Source of the DNA: Synechococcus sp. WH 8020
GTDB lineage: Bacteria; Cyanobacteriota; Cyanobacteriia; PCC-6307; Cyanobiaceae
DNA length: 64,000 nucleotides
Assembly: GCF_001040845.1 (NCBI RefSeq)
Contig: NZ_CP011941.1
Coordinates: forward strand, 763,744-827,743
Direction: 5' to 3'
A program made the position numbers and the translations under genes. The stretch's first letter is position 1. Every line of letters begins with the position of its first letter. This document shows positions 8,381-17,297 of the stretch, piece after piece. The notes below the pieces were generated by a model. It worked only from the letters and a program-made list of their open reading frames with translations. It had not been told where the DNA came from and made no database searches.

Positions 8381-9787
8381 CTAGCTGAGCGAGTCAAGAA
8401 ACTGTTGCGCCTTGGAGTAATGCGTTTCCATTACCTCGGCTGCCATGCGATCGAGATTTCGAGTCATCATCGCCAATCTTGGTTGTGAACGAAAAAAGTC
8501 TCCATGACGATGAATAAAACTCCAGAACAAGCCATCCCATATCTCACACCACTCTCCGGGTTTGTAGTCAGACATTTTGCGAACGTAATTGGAGCCTGAT
8601 ATATAAGGTTTGCTCGTAAAGATTCCACCGTCTGCAAACTGACTCATCCCATAAACATTAGGAACCATGACCCAATCGTAAGCATCCACGAACAATTCCA
8701 TAAACCAAGTATAGATACGATTGGGATGGAAACCACAAAGAAGCATCGGGTTTCCCAGCAGCATCAGGCGCTCAATGTGATGACAATATCCAGTGTTCAA
8801 AGCACGTTTGATTGCATCATCAATCGGTGGAATTCCCGTGGTCCCTTGGTAAAATGCGTCTGGGATGGGGCGATCTTCAAAGTTCCAAAAATTGCTATTG
8901 CGCATCGTTACTCCATGGCGCAGATACATCGCAGCCATGAATTCACGCCAACCAATGATTTGCCTTAGAAAACCCTCCAGAGAATTCAGTGGGATCTCAC
9001 TAGATTCTGCAACGTCGAGCGTTTGGGTGAGAATCTGCTGGGGAGTAAGAAGCCCGAGGTTGAGCATCGGCGTCAAGACGCTATGCCACATCACACGGTG
9101 TTTGGAGCTGATGGCATCTTCATAGGTGCCGAAACCAGCCAGTCTTTGTTCCAAAAAGGTGTCAAGCCATTGTTTTGCTGATCGGTGATCAATAGGGAAA
9201 TCAATTGATGGTTCTTCAGGAACCGTGATTCCTTTGGGAAGTTTTTTACGGTTATCGGCGTCATAACTCCAGCGGCCACCCACAGGAGCTCCCTGATCAT
9301 CGATCAAAACTCCTAAGCGCTTGCGCTGCATTTGATAGAAATTGGCCATCATTGGTTTGCGTCGGCCGCTGAAATATTTATCCATCACTTCGGTTGGTGT
9401 CAGCAACATCGGAGTGGGTAGAAGATTGAGAATGCAATGGCGCCGTTCCAATGTCTTTTTGACTCTTTTATTCAACAAATCATCGATTGGATCGACCATG
9501 TAAAATGTTTGATATCCAGAATCAATTAGTTGGTTGAGAAGATCTGATGTTTGCTGATTCTGATTGGGTGTGAGTATGCAAACGCTAAAACCTTTGGACG
9601 CAAGATCCTTTTGGTAGGCAAGCATCGTTTGTTGATGCAACTTGAGCTTGCGTGGGTGGATGGTGAGCGGCCATTGAGGATCACCTCCGAGGATCAAGGC
9701 ATCTGCAATCAAGGCAATGCTGCGGTTGTCACAAATACCTGGATGGTGTTCGAAAAGCTGATGGGGAAAAACAAGTGTGATTTCCAT
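8381..9787 (-). CDS. Photolyase/cryptochrome-related protein of the FeS-BCP group, iron-sulfur ligands apparently lost
   Basis: A 468-residue flavoprotein related to deoxyribodipyrimidine photolyases of the bacterial (6-4)/cryptochrome group (PhrB/CryB-like). Recognisable segments are the start LVFPHQLFEHHP, the middle EGFLRQIIGWREFM, YCHHIERLMLLGNP, and NVYGMSQFADGG followed by TSKPYISGSNYVRKMSDY, then QPRLAMMTRNLDRM. Characterised members bind a [4Fe-4S] cluster with four cysteines. Here the segment after KMSDY runs straight to KPGEWCEIWDG, without the CxxC pair expected there, and only C414 remains at the last ligand position. It therefore probably lacks the cluster. FAD binding and DNA repair or light sensing are inferred from the family. 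Confidence 0.88.
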   Translation of the reverse strand: MEITLVFPHQLFEHHPGICDNRSIALIADALILGGDPQWPLTIHPRKLKLHQQTMLAYQKDLASKGFSVCILTPNQNQQTSDLLNQLIDSGYQTFYMVDPIDDLLNKRVKKTLERRHCILNLLPTPMLLTPTEVMDKYFSGRRKPMMANFYQMQRKRLGVLIDDQGAPVGGRWSYDADNRKKLPKGITVPEEPSIDFPIDHRSAKQWLDTFLEQRLAGFGTYEDAISSKHRVMWHSVLTPMLNLGLLTPQQILTQTLDVAESSEIPLNSLEGFLRQIIGWREFMAAMYLRHGVTMRNSNFWNFEDRPIPDAFYQGTTGIPPIDDAIKRALNTGYCHHIERLMLLGNPMLLCGFHPNRIYTWFMELFVDAYDWVMVPNVYGMSQFADGGIFTSKPYISGSNYVRKMSDYKPGEWCEIWDGLFWSFIHRHGDFFRSQPRLAMMTRNLDRMAAEVMETHYSKAQQFLDSLS

Positions 9788-9793
9788 AACGTC

Positions 9794-10108
9794 TTATCCG
9801 GTTTCTCCCGCTAGTCGGCAGGCACGCCGTCCCAGCGCTGTGGCTGGGATGCGATCCACCAGCCCTCCTCGTGGGCTGAGCTGCTGGTTTCGGCAGTCCA
9901 TCACGACACGCTCCCGATGCCCTTGTTGATCTTCCAAGCGCATCCGCAGTTGCCAGTGATTTTTGGCGCTGCGGGTGATCTCATCGGCGCACACCACACC
10001 TGTGCATAGGCCCGGTGCCGCCAAGGCTCGATCAGGATTTATCAGACAGATGGAGAATGCGATCAACACAGTGCAGAACAGGTTCGTGGCGTGAAAGCAG
10101 CGTTTCAT
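9794..10108 (-). CDS. Small secreted hypothetical protein with four mature cysteines
   Basis: Function not recognised. The 104-residue product opens with a signal peptide: MKRCF, a hydrophobic stretch, then DRALAAPG, with likely cleavage after ALA near residue 31. The mature part has four cysteines, two in [11 protein letters not shown], one in VVMDCRNQQ and one in GRRACRLAG, which could make two disulfides in the periplasm or thylakoid lumen. The ATG overlaps the uvrC stop by four bases (ATGA), so it is probably translated by coupling to uvrC, although a repair nuclease and an exported protein have no obvious common job. Confidence 0.7.
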   Translation of the reverse strand: MKRCFHATNLFCTVLIAFSICLINPDRALAAPGLCTGVVCADEITRSAKNHWQLRMRLEDQQGHRERVVMDCRNQQLSPRGGLVDRIPATALGRRACRLAGETG

Positions 10109-12060
10109 TCCGTGTCCTCACCTGCCATCCCCACGTTGTCCTCATCCAGTTCCTGCGGATGAAAATAGGTGCGGATCTGTTTCGCCAGAGAGAGTCCAAC
10201 CCCTGGGGCTTGATGAATTTGCTCCACGCTCGCCAGCTGAATGGCGTCAATCGACTGAAAGTGAGCCAATAGATCACGCACCCGTTTCGGCCCTAGCCCA
10301 GGAATGTCAGATAGTCGTGAGCGCTTCATCCGCTGGCCACGCTGCTGTCGATGGAAGGTCACTGCGAAGCGATGCGCCTCGTCGCGCAAACGTCGCAACA
10401 ACGTCACTCCGAGTTGATCCGGTTCGCTCTCGAGGGGCTGCTTTGCTTCTGGGAGGAAAATCTCTTCGCGTTGTTTGGCCAAGGAACAAACCACTAGGTC
10501 CTCATGCAAATCCAACTCGCGTAAGGCCTCCATCACTGCGGACAACTGCCCCTTACCACCATCAATCATCACGACATCGGGCCAATCGTGGAGTCCATTC
10601 ATGTTCAGGCTGCTATTGGATTGACGACGGACCTCATCCAGGTCAGCACCTTCAGCTTTAACGCGGGCCCATTTTCGAAAGCGCCTGCGCATGATTTCTG
10701 CCATGGCCATGAAGTCATCGCTGTGGCCGGCCTGAATACTGCTGCTTTGGATTTTGTATCGGCGGTAATGCTGCTTGGCAGGAAGTCCGTCAATAAAGAC
10801 CACCTGAGAGGCCACAGCATCACTGCCCTGAATATGACTGATGTCATAACCCTCAATTCGTCTTGGAGGTGTGGCTAACTCAAGAAGTTGAGCGAGATCC
10901 TCATTCGCTAAGGCTTGCTGCTCCTGACTCTGACGAGCCCTGCCCAGTTCAAATTCAGCGTTACGCATCACCAAATCAATCAGGTCTGCTTTTTGGCGTC
11001 GTTGGGGATGCAACACCTGAACTTTGCGCTCTCTTTGCTCGCTCAGCCATTCAGTAATCAAGCTCTGTTGAGGTAGCTCATGCTGCACCAAAACTTCTGG
11101 AGGAATCTCAACAGCATCAACCTGGCTGTAGTGCTCTTCAATGACGCGCTGAAGAATGATTCCTGCCTCTAGATTTGTTGCATCTGCGGCGAAACCAAGT
11201 CTCCCCACAAGTTTTCCAGCACGCATCTGGAACAACTGAATGGCTGCAAAATGATCGTCTTGGGCAACAGCCAGAACATCTCTACTCACTGATGCATTAG
11301 GCAAGCTCATTTTTTGGTCAGCTGTTAATTGATCAATACCCTGAAGTTGATCGCGTATTCGTGCTGCAGATTCAAAATCAAGCCTCTCGGCGTAACGTTC
11401 CATTTGCTGGTTCAGGAGTTTCCTGAGTTCATCACTTCGACCCTGAAACACCATCGCAACTTTGCGTAATATTTGGTGATAATCCTCAGAGCTCACCTTC
11501 TCTTGACAAACTCCTGGACAACGGCCAATCGAATAATTAAGGCAGGTTCGATTGGGATAAAGTGGTCGTGGACGTTGGCGTAGTGGAAAAACACGTTTTA
11601 CAAGAAACAGGGTCCTTCTCAGTAAGCCCACATCCACATAAGGTCCATAAAACCGATCAAGTGGGCTTCTAAACCTTCGACGTCTAGTAATGAAAATTCG
11701 GGGGTAGGCTTCGCTCCAGGTAATGCAGAGATAGGGATATTTTTTGTCGTCTTTCAGCAACACATTAAAATGTGGTTGCTGGTTTTTGATCAGATTCGAT
11801 TCCAGAGCGAGCGCTTCAGCTTCGCTATCCGTCACGATGAATTCGATTTCACAGATTTGCCGCACCATCAAGCGGATGCGTGGACTCAGGTCATGGCTGC
11901 TTCGAAAGTAGCTTCGAACCCTGCTGCGCAAGGTTTTTGATTTTCCGACGTAGAGCAACCGGTCGTCGGCATCGCGCATGAGATAACAGCCCGGCTCTGG
12001 GGGGATCTCTTTCAGGCGCTGTTCCAGGCGCTCCGGTTGCTCTAGCAAAGGACGCTGCAT
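10105..12060 (-). CDS. uvrC: Excinuclease ABC subunit C
   Basis: Nuclease subunit of nucleotide excision repair; it cuts the damaged strand on both sides of the lesion within the UvrB-DNA complex. The 651 residues show the expected order: a GIY-YIG domain ([19 protein letters not shown], then SRVRSYF) in the first 100 residues, a Cys-rich stretch with [10 protein letters not shown], a UVR motif around 210-245 ([15 protein letters not shown]), the RNase H-like catalytic domain with [15 protein letters not shown] and [12 protein letters not shown], and paired helix-hairpin-helix motifs at the end ([29 protein letters not shown]). It is divergent from coaD across 55 bases and overlaps the next gene by four. 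Confidence 0.97.
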   Translation of the reverse strand: MQRPLLEQPERLEQRLKEIPPEPGCYLMRDADDRLLYVGKSKTLRSRVRSYFRSSHDLSPRIRLMVRQICEIEFIVTDSEAEALALESNLIKNQQPHFNVLLKDDKKYPYLCITWSEAYPRIFITRRRRFRSPLDRFYGPYVDVGLLRRTLFLVKRVFPLRQRPRPLYPNRTCLNYSIGRCPGVCQEKVSSEDYHQILRKVAMVFQGRSDELRKLLNQQMERYAERLDFESAARIRDQLQGIDQLTADQKMSLPNASVSRDVLAVAQDDHFAAIQLFQMRAGKLVGRLGFAADATNLEAGIILQRVIEEHYSQVDAVEIPPEVLVQHELPQQSLITEWLSEQRERKVQVLHPQRRQKADLIDLVMRNAEFELGRARQSQEQQALANEDLAQLLELATPPRRIEGYDISHIQGSDAVASQVVFIDGLPAKQHYRRYKIQSSSIQAGHSDDFMAMAEIMRRRFRKWARVKAEGADLDEVRRQSNSSLNMNGLHDWPDVVMIDGGKGQLSAVMEALRELDLHEDLVVCSLAKQREEIFLPEAKQPLESEPDQLGVTLLRRLRDEAHRFAVTFHRQQRGQRMKRSRLSDIPGLGPKRVRDLLAHFQSIDAIQLASVEQIHQAPGVGLSLAKQIRTYFHPQELDEDNVGMAGEDTE

Positions 12061-12115
12061 CTCTTGAATCTAGAGAACCTGCGCTGCATAGGATCCGATC
12101 AGTCCTTCATGGCTG

Positions 12116-12598
12116 ATGCGCGCTCTCTACCCGGGCAGTTTTGATCCACTCACCCTTGGTCATCTCGATTTAATCGAGCGTGGCTGTTCCTTATTCGGAG
12201 AAGTCGTTGTGGCTGTTCTCCAGAACCCAGGCAAGTCTCCCGCTTTTAGTCTTGATCAACGGTTGGAGCAAATCACTCAGGCAACCTCCCATCTGCAAGG
12301 GGTCACGGTGACCAGCTTCAACGGCCTAACCGTGAACTGCGCTCGCGAACACCATGCCCAGTTGATCCTGCGTGGATTACGAGCGATGAGTGATTTTGAA
12401 TACGAACTCCAAATTGCCCATACCAACCGATCTTTGGATTCAGAATTTGAAACGATTTTTCTCAGCACTGCAGCCCACTACAGCTTTTTGAGCAGTTCGG
12501 TTGTGAAAGAAGTGGCTCGATTTGGTGGCCGTGTGGATCACATGGTTCCGGCGGTGGTGGCGGAAGACCTCAAGAGGTTCTTTAATTCGGCTTTATAA
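12116..12598 (+). CDS. coaD: Phosphopantetheine adenylyltransferase
   Basis: Makes dephospho-CoA from 4'-phosphopantetheine and ATP in coenzyme A synthesis. The 160-residue length is typical. It shows the nucleotidyltransferase motif [16 protein letters not shown] at the N terminus with the HxGH-like TLGH, the central [17 protein letters not shown], and the C-terminal [12 protein letters not shown] motif (ISSS-type). The start [11 protein letters not shown] is the family start. The coiled-coil gene starts 10 bases after its stop, so the two are likely cotranscribed. Confidence 0.96.
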   Translation: MRALYPGSFDPLTLGHLDLIERGCSLFGEVVVAVLQNPGKSPAFSLDQRLEQITQATSHLQGVTVTSFNGLTVNCAREHHAQLILRGLRAMSDFEYELQIAHTNRSLDSEFETIFLSTAAHYSFLSSSVVKEVARFGGRVDHMVPAVVAEDLKRFFNSAL

Positions 12599-12608
12599 GC
12601 CAGTTGCG

Positions 12609-13559
12609 ATGAGCGAGATCCAGTTCTCCGTGCTCGACCAGCTCGATCAGCTCGAGGAAATTGTTCTCGAAGGTAGTCGCATTCCTTTTAGCGGTGGCAG
12701 GCTAGTCAATGAGCAGGACGCAGTCGAGATCATCGATGGCGTTAGAGAGGCCCTTCCCGGGCAGGTCGTGCAAGCTGATCAGTTGCTGCAAAAGAAGGAC
12801 GAATTCATTTCCTCAGCGCGCAGTCAGGCCGACGAAATTGTTCAAAAAGCCCAGCTTCAGCGCGAACAGCTTGTGAGTGCGGCTGCGGTTCGCCAGGAAG
12901 CTGAACGTCAAGTTAATGAAATGAGAGATCAAGTTCGCCAGCAGTGCGAACAGCTCCTCCAGAGTTCTCGCCAACAGGCCGCTCAAATGGAGCACGAAAT
13001 GCAGTCCAAGCAAGTTCAACTTGATCAGCAATATGCAACGCGTCGTCAACATTTAGAGCAAGAGGCTCTGCAACGCCGTCAACAACTTGATCAAGAAGCG
13101 CTCGAACTCAAGCGCCAATTGGCTGAGCATCATGAGCGAAGTCGACAGCAGTCTGCTCAGGAGTTAGAGCAAATCCGTCTGGAAGGGGTCAAACTCCAGA
13201 AAGAAGCTCAATCGGAAGCTGAGCGTATTCATAACGATGCTCTGCAGTTTCGTCAGCAGACTCAACAGCAGTGTGAATCGTTGATTCAGCGCACACGCCA
13301 AGAAGCAGCCTCTGTTCAAGACGGTGCTAACCGCTACGCCGAGCAAACCCTTGGCGAATTAGAGCAGCGACTCAAGGAGATGGCTCAGGTGGTGTTGGCT
13401 GGGCGCCAGGAACTCGTCAAGATTCAAATGATTCGCCCCGAGAGTTCCGCATCTGAGACAGAAGCTCTTGAACCAAACAATCGTCAGGGAAAAGCGGTCT
13501 CGATGAACAAAGCACGTCGTGCAGCTTCCCGTCTTAGATCGATGAAGGGCACGGGCTGA
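12609..13559 (+). CDS. Long coiled-coil protein, DivIVA-like / ATP-synthase-b-like
   Basis: A 316-residue protein. Residues about 1-60 form a short folded head (SEIQFSVLDQLDQLEEIVLEG, broken by a PFSGG turn), and residues about 65-265 are almost entirely heptad-like helix, very rich in Gln, Glu, Arg and Ala (EEIVQKAQ-type and QQLDQEALEL-type repeats). The tail is basic (NKARRAASRLRSMKG). No transmembrane segment is visible. Proteins of this shape in cyanobacteria are often annotated as DivIVA-like and linked to division or polarity; the similarity may rest only on coiled-coil composition. The start at 12609 is chosen because the longer frame overlaps coaD. The 3' end overlaps the convergent dacB by 26 bases. 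Confidence 0.8.
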   Translation: MSEIQFSVLDQLDQLEEIVLEGSRIPFSGGRLVNEQDAVEIIDGVREALPGQVVQADQLLQKKDEFISSARSQADEIVQKAQLQREQLVSAAAVRQEAERQVNEMRDQVRQQCEQLLQSSRQQAAQMEHEMQSKQVQLDQQYATRRQHLEQEALQRRQQLDQEALELKRQLAEHHERSRQQSAQELEQIRLEGVKLQKEAQSEAERIHNDALQFRQQTQQQCESLIQRTRQEAASVQDGANRYAEQTLGELEQRLKEMAQVVLAGRQELVKIQMIRPESSASETEALEPNNRQGKAVSMNKARRAASRLRSMKGTG

Positions 13560-14811
13560 GGTTGTACACGGTCCTCAAGATCTGGCCGATCGTTGCGTTA
13601 GGTCGGCTAGCACCATTCGAGATCATGCTCACGTAGCGAGGCCCGTCGTTCGTTTGGAGAATTCCTGAAATTGAGCGCACCCCGCTAATCGTTCCTGTTT
13701 TGCCCCAAAACTTGCCTTGGATCGGTGAACCGATGAAGTAGTTGCGCAGCGTTCCTCTCTGTCCAGCAATCGCCATCGAAGCTTGGTAATAAGCGGCGTA
13801 AGGGTGTTGATCCATCCGCATCAATAACGCAGCAATGGTCTGACTTGACACACGGTTGTTGCGCGAAAGACCACTGCCGTCTGCAACCCTGAGTCCCTCC
13901 ACAGAGATCCCTTGTTGCTGCATCCAACGGTGTGCGGCTGCCGATGCCGCTCTCACATCCCATTGGTCAGCAGCTTGTCTCAGCAAAACTTCTGCCGTGA
14001 AGTTATGACTTTCAGTGTTGGCAAGGCTCATCAAGGCATGCATCGGAGCAGAGGTCTCTTCATGCACCACGATTTGATCGTCGCTTTGTTGTCGCTGTTG
14101 GCTGTTTCGAATCGGTAGCACTTGTTGGACCTGGACGGATCCGCCGCGCCGCTTCACCTCTTTCTTGAACAACGTCTCTAACCGTTTGTAGGGATCGTTC
14201 ACAGCACCTCCTAGAGCGTTACTGGTCAGGGCAAGGCGAGTGATTGGGGCTCCATAGGCATAGGCGCGATCTGCGGGGTGCCAATCGTTCGGCCACCAGT
14301 TTTTGCGAGGTTCTTCCTGCACCATCAACTTCACGGATCCGGCTGAGGCTCCCCGTGCTCCTCCTTGACCCATAGCGGCCATGGCAAAACGCTGTAAACC
14401 GGCAATGCCAAGATCAGGATCCCCTTGACCCTTGAGTTCAAGGGTGCCATCAGCCCGTTGGACTAACTGAGTTCGCAAGCGGAAATCTGGACCTAATTGG
14501 TCGAGGGCGAAGGCGGTGCTGATGAGTTTTTGGTTGGAGGCTGGAATGCGTGCCATCCCGCCATTGACGTCACCCAGCAAATCACCATTGCTGTTAACCA
14601 CTGAAACGCTCCAGGATCTGGCAACGGGTGCGAGTAAGCGATTCAGAGCTTGCTGCAGAGGTGCACAGGAGCGTCCTCTCTGTTGGAGATCGGGAAGAGG
14701 CTGGTTGGACGGTGGTGGTGGAAGGGTAAGCAGTGGGGGCTGCTCGGCCTTACCAGGAATTGAGGCTGTAGTGCTTGCCGCCAGCGTTAGGACAAGGAGA
14801 GCTGCTTTCAT
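13534..14811 (-). CDS. dacB: D-alanyl-D-alanine carboxypeptidase / PBP4-type endopeptidase
   Basis: Low-molecular-weight penicillin-binding protein of the S13 family that trims or opens peptidoglycan peptides in the periplasm. It is 425 residues. The signal peptide is ALLVLTLAASTTAS at the N terminus. Active-site motifs are SNQKLIST (SxxK; the Ser is near residue 92), GSGLSRNN (SxN motif) in the second half, and the KTG motif in GKTGTISGVRS. The ATG overlaps the DUF4330 stop by four bases (ATGA), implying coupled translation. It ends the block dapF, cysteine desulfurase, DUF1995, DUF4330, dacB. Confidence 0.93.
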   Translation of the reverse strand: MKAALLVLTLAASTTASIPGKAEQPPLLTLPPPPSNQPLPDLQQRGRSCAPLQQALNRLLAPVARSWSVSVVNSNGDLLGDVNGGMARIPASNQKLISTAFALDQLGPDFRLRTQLVQRADGTLELKGQGDPDLGIAGLQRFAMAAMGQGGARGASAGSVKLMVQEEPRKNWWPNDWHPADRAYAYGAPITRLALTSNALGGAVNDPYKRLETLFKKEVKRRGGSVQVQQVLPIRNSQQRQQSDDQIVVHEETSAPMHALMSLANTESHNFTAEVLLRQAADQWDVRAASAAAHRWMQQQGISVEGLRVADGSGLSRNNRVSSQTIAALLMRMDQHPYAAYYQASMAIAGQRGTLRNYFIGSPIQGKFWGKTGTISGVRSISGILQTNDGPRYVSMISNGASRPNATIGQILRTVYNLSPCPSSI

Positions 14812-15329
14812 TGCACCTTCAAGCCACTAACCGTTCCATTGAGGCGGTAAAGCTCACCTTCAAGTTCGACGGGTATGCCGACTTTCAACTTGGTACCGGC
14901 CAGAACCACGCCAGATTTGGACACCGTTGCATCACCTTTCAGCACAAAGCGAGCATTCAATGTGCCCACAGTCGCTCGGTTTGGATCGGGTGCCGTCACG
15001 ACGGATCCATCAGGTTGAACCGCTGCTAGCACTCGGTTGATGTCATCGACGCGAATCAACTTGACGCTTCCAGCGGGTTGATTCCGAATGATGATGCTCG
15101 CCCGTCCTGAAGCAAGCGCTTTCTGGACCAATGCTTCAGGGTCTGCGGCACTCACCCGACGAACGTCCACCATGATTTGCACAGATTTCACAGACCCGTT
15201 CGCTTTTGCGAACGTATTAGAGAGCTTTGGACTCCAAAGCACCCCACCAACGGCGACCAGTGCAATCAGGCCAGCAGTGGTATCGAGAACTGACAACCCT
15301 CGTAATCGGTCTCTGAAAGCCATACCCAT
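14808..15329 (-). CDS. DUF4330 family membrane-anchored protein
   Basis: A 173-residue protein of the uncharacterised DUF4330 family, widespread in cyanobacteria. It has a short cytosolic start (MAFRDRLRGLSVLD), one membrane segment (TAGLIALVAVGGVLW, about 20-35), and an extracytoplasmic part of mostly beta character. That part contains VKSVQIMVDVRRVSAADPE and the C-terminal GTKLKVGIPVELEGELYRL, a segment resembling the beta strands of bacterial surface or secretion accessory proteins. It overlaps dacB by four bases, which makes an envelope role alongside the carboxypeptidase plausible but unproven. Confidence 0.85.
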   Translation of the reverse strand: MGMAFRDRLRGLSVLDTTAGLIALVAVGGVLWSPKLSNTFAKANGSVKSVQIMVDVRRVSAADPEALVQKALASGRASIIIRNQPAGSVKLIRVDDINRVLAAVQPDGSVVTAPDPNRATVGTLNARFVLKGDATVSKSGVVLAGTKLKVGIPVELEGELYRLNGTVSGLKVQ

Positions 15330-15370
15330 TGCCGATCACCTGGCCAGAGTAAAAGCCTTATTCAGGAACT

Positions 15371-16072
15371 TCAACTCCTTAGATCCTCGATGAAGCGGTC
15401 GACGGCTCCTAATTGGCGTCCAAGACTGTCACCTTCGCCATTGATTGCCATTTCAATAGCCTCAGCGTCTGGCTTTGAGGGCATCGTTCCCAAGAACCGA
15501 TAGCCATCAGGATCCGCTTTAAAGAGATGCCACATCTCCACTTCGGTTTGCAGGAGTGCCCCTGCAGCAAGCGGTTCTAAATGGAAAGCAGACCTCCAGA
15601 CCGAGAGAAATCCTTTGCGTCTGGCCCTAGCGACACTGCCGAGACCAACTCCAGCATCTTCAAGCTTTCCATTGAGCAGAACCACCGTTCCCTGCCAGCT
15701 GTTGCAGATCTGTTCGACCATCTCGTAATCACTTGGCTGCGGTCCAATGGCCAAGAGCAACCGACCTGTGATTTCGGGATCCACGGAAAGCATTAGATCC
15801 TTGAGGGCAAGGCAGTGGGTCGCCAGTTCGGGGCTTTCTCGCTGCGCCAGGGCCGCTGCCCCTGCATCAGGCCAGCCCAATACCACGTCCTGACCGCCAG
15901 CCTCTAACGCTTTGGCTAGTCGCAAAGCTGGTTTTAAGATCCTGAGTCCTTCGAAGCGCCAGGTCACGGTCCAGCGCCGTTGCTGACGATCGCTCAGAGC
16001 TTTCTTGAGAGAGTCGAGGGTCATCGACTCGGCCTGGACAAGATCGGCAGGAAGGGTGACGGACAAACTCAA
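15371..16072 (-). CDS. DUF1995 family protein (LPA3-like)
   Basis: A 233-residue protein of the DUF1995 family, shared by cyanobacteria and plants. The plant member LPA3 is an assembly factor for photosystem II, so a photosynthesis-related role is possible here, by family inference only. Visible segments are the start SVTLPADLVQAE, the RILKPALRLAKALEAGGQDVVLGWPDAGAAAL-type nucleotide-fold-like stretch (about 45-75), LLLAIGPQPSDYEMVEQI, VVLLNGKLEDAGVGLGSVARARRKGFL and the tail YRFLGTMPSKPDAEAIE. There is no signal or membrane segment. It sits between the cysteine desulfurase (37 bases) and DUF4330 (41 bases) on the same strand. Confidence 0.85.
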   Translation of the reverse strand: MSLSVTLPADLVQAESMTLDSLKKALSDRQQRRWTVTWRFEGLRILKPALRLAKALEAGGQDVVLGWPDAGAAALAQRESPELATHCLALKDLMLSVDPEITGRLLLAIGPQPSDYEMVEQICNSWQGTVVLLNGKLEDAGVGLGSVARARRKGFLSVWRSAFHLEPLAAGALLQTEVEMWHLFKADPDGYRFLGTMPSKPDAEAIEMAINGEGDSLGRQLGAVDRFIEDLRS

Positions 16073-16109
16073 CTCGATGGGAGGGCTTCGCGGGGAGAGT
16101 ACCTAGACG

Positions 16110-17297
16110 TCAGACACGATTGTGGTTCATGCGATCGATGGCGTTTTGAAACCGATCGTTGATCTCAGTCAAGGTTCCAGGATGAATCCAGTAGCCAAGA
16201 CTGAGTCGAAGCCCCGATCGTTGCCATAGGGGATCCACGCCCATCGCTTTAAGGATGGGGCTATCACTATCGCGGCCGGAGGAGCATGCACTCCCACTAC
16301 TTGCTGCGATTCCTTCACGATCCAGTGCTCGTACCAAGGCACGACCCGACATGGGCTGTCCGTAGCGATCGGAGACCAGCATTGAGATGTGGTGCGGTAA
16401 ACGCTCCGTGGGATGACCACTGAGACGGATTGCATCGTTTTGGCAAAGCAGGTCAAACAAGGCATCGCGCACGGTTGCGATTCCTGATCCTGATGATTCA
16501 ACTTGATTTACCTGACAAGAAGCGATGTCACGGAATGCTGCTGCCATTCCTTGCGCCAGGACGGGGCACTCAGTACCGGCGCGAAGACCATTTTCCTGTT
16601 CACCTCCGGCAAACAAGGGCTGGATCCGTTCAGCGATCTCCTGTCTGATCAGTAACAGACCGATGCCTCTTGGACCACCGCACTTGTGTGCTGAGGCCGT
16701 TAGGAGATCAACCGGAAGCTCATCCCAATTTGGACAACCCTGGCTCAGGACTTGGGTGGCATCGGTATGGAACGGAATGCGCTTTGAACGACATGCCTCT
16801 CCAACGGCCTGAATCGGTTGAAGCGTACCCACCTCGCTCTGACCCCAGATTAAAGAGACGAGTTTGGTTGGAGGTTGCAGGAACCGATCCAGATGCTGCA
16901 TTTGGATCTGTCCATAGGCATCCACGGGCCATCGTTCAATCGTCCATCCGCACGCAATCAATTGCTCAGCTGCTGCAGAAACAGCCGGGTGTTCTACAGC
17001 AGAGATCACCAATCGTCCTGGTGACATGGATTTGGCGACACCAAGCAGGGCGAGATGGGCTGACTCGGTGGCACCTGAGCTGAACAGAATGTTTGATCGA
17101 TCAGCTCTCAGGCTGTTGCTGATGGAAAGACGTGCACGTTCGAGTGACTCAGCAGCATCACAGCCGATTCGATGAAGGCTTGAAGGATTCCCCCAATTGT
17201 CTTGCTGCGCTCTGATCATGCAGGAGATCACGCTCTCCCTTAAGGGAGCGGTGGCACACCCATCCAGGTAAAAGTAGGGCTCTTCAGGGCCTCTCAT
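16110..17297 (-). CDS. Cysteine desulfurase, NifS/IscS-like class V aminotransferase
   Basis: PLP enzyme of 395 residues that takes sulfur from cysteine, for iron-sulfur cluster or thiocofactor supply. The start YFYLDGCATAPLRESV is the family N terminus. LFSSGATESAHLALLG gives the cofactor phosphate site, HTDATQVLSQG carries the conserved Asp and Gln, and the PLP lysine is in TASAHKCGGPRGIGLL. The persulfide cysteine is in ASSGSACSSGRDSD near residue 330, in a long loop as in group I desulfurases. It starts inside the end of dapF (14-base overlap). Which cluster system it serves is not clear, since no isc, suf or nif partners are present. Confidence 0.9.
   Translation of the reverse strand: MRGPEEPYFYLDGCATAPLRESVISCMIRAQQDNWGNPSSLHRIGCDAAESLERARLSISNSLRADRSNILFSSGATESAHLALLGVAKSMSPGRLVISAVEHPAVSAAAEQLIACGWTIERWPVDAYGQIQMQHLDRFLQPPTKLVSLIWGQSEVGTLQPIQAVGEACRSKRIPFHTDATQVLSQGCPNWDELPVDLLTASAHKCGGPRGIGLLLIRQEIAERIQPLFAGGEQENGLRAGTECPVLAQGMAAAFRDIASCQVNQVESSGSGIATVRDALFDLLCQNDAIRLSGHPTERLPHHISMLVSDRYGQPMSGRALVRALDREGIAASSGSACSSGRDSDSPILKAMGVDPLWQRSGLRLSLGYWIHPGTLTEINDRFQNAIDRMNHNRV

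Noticed and set aside
10317-10661. Long plus-strand ORF opposite uvrC
   Set aside because: Arg/Ser-rich composition typical of an antisense shadow of a real gene; uvrC is certain on the other strand.
12522-12608. Upstream extension of the coiled-coil gene
   Set aside because: It lies inside coaD in another frame and reads as Trp/Arg-rich nonsense; MSEIQFSVL is the natural start.
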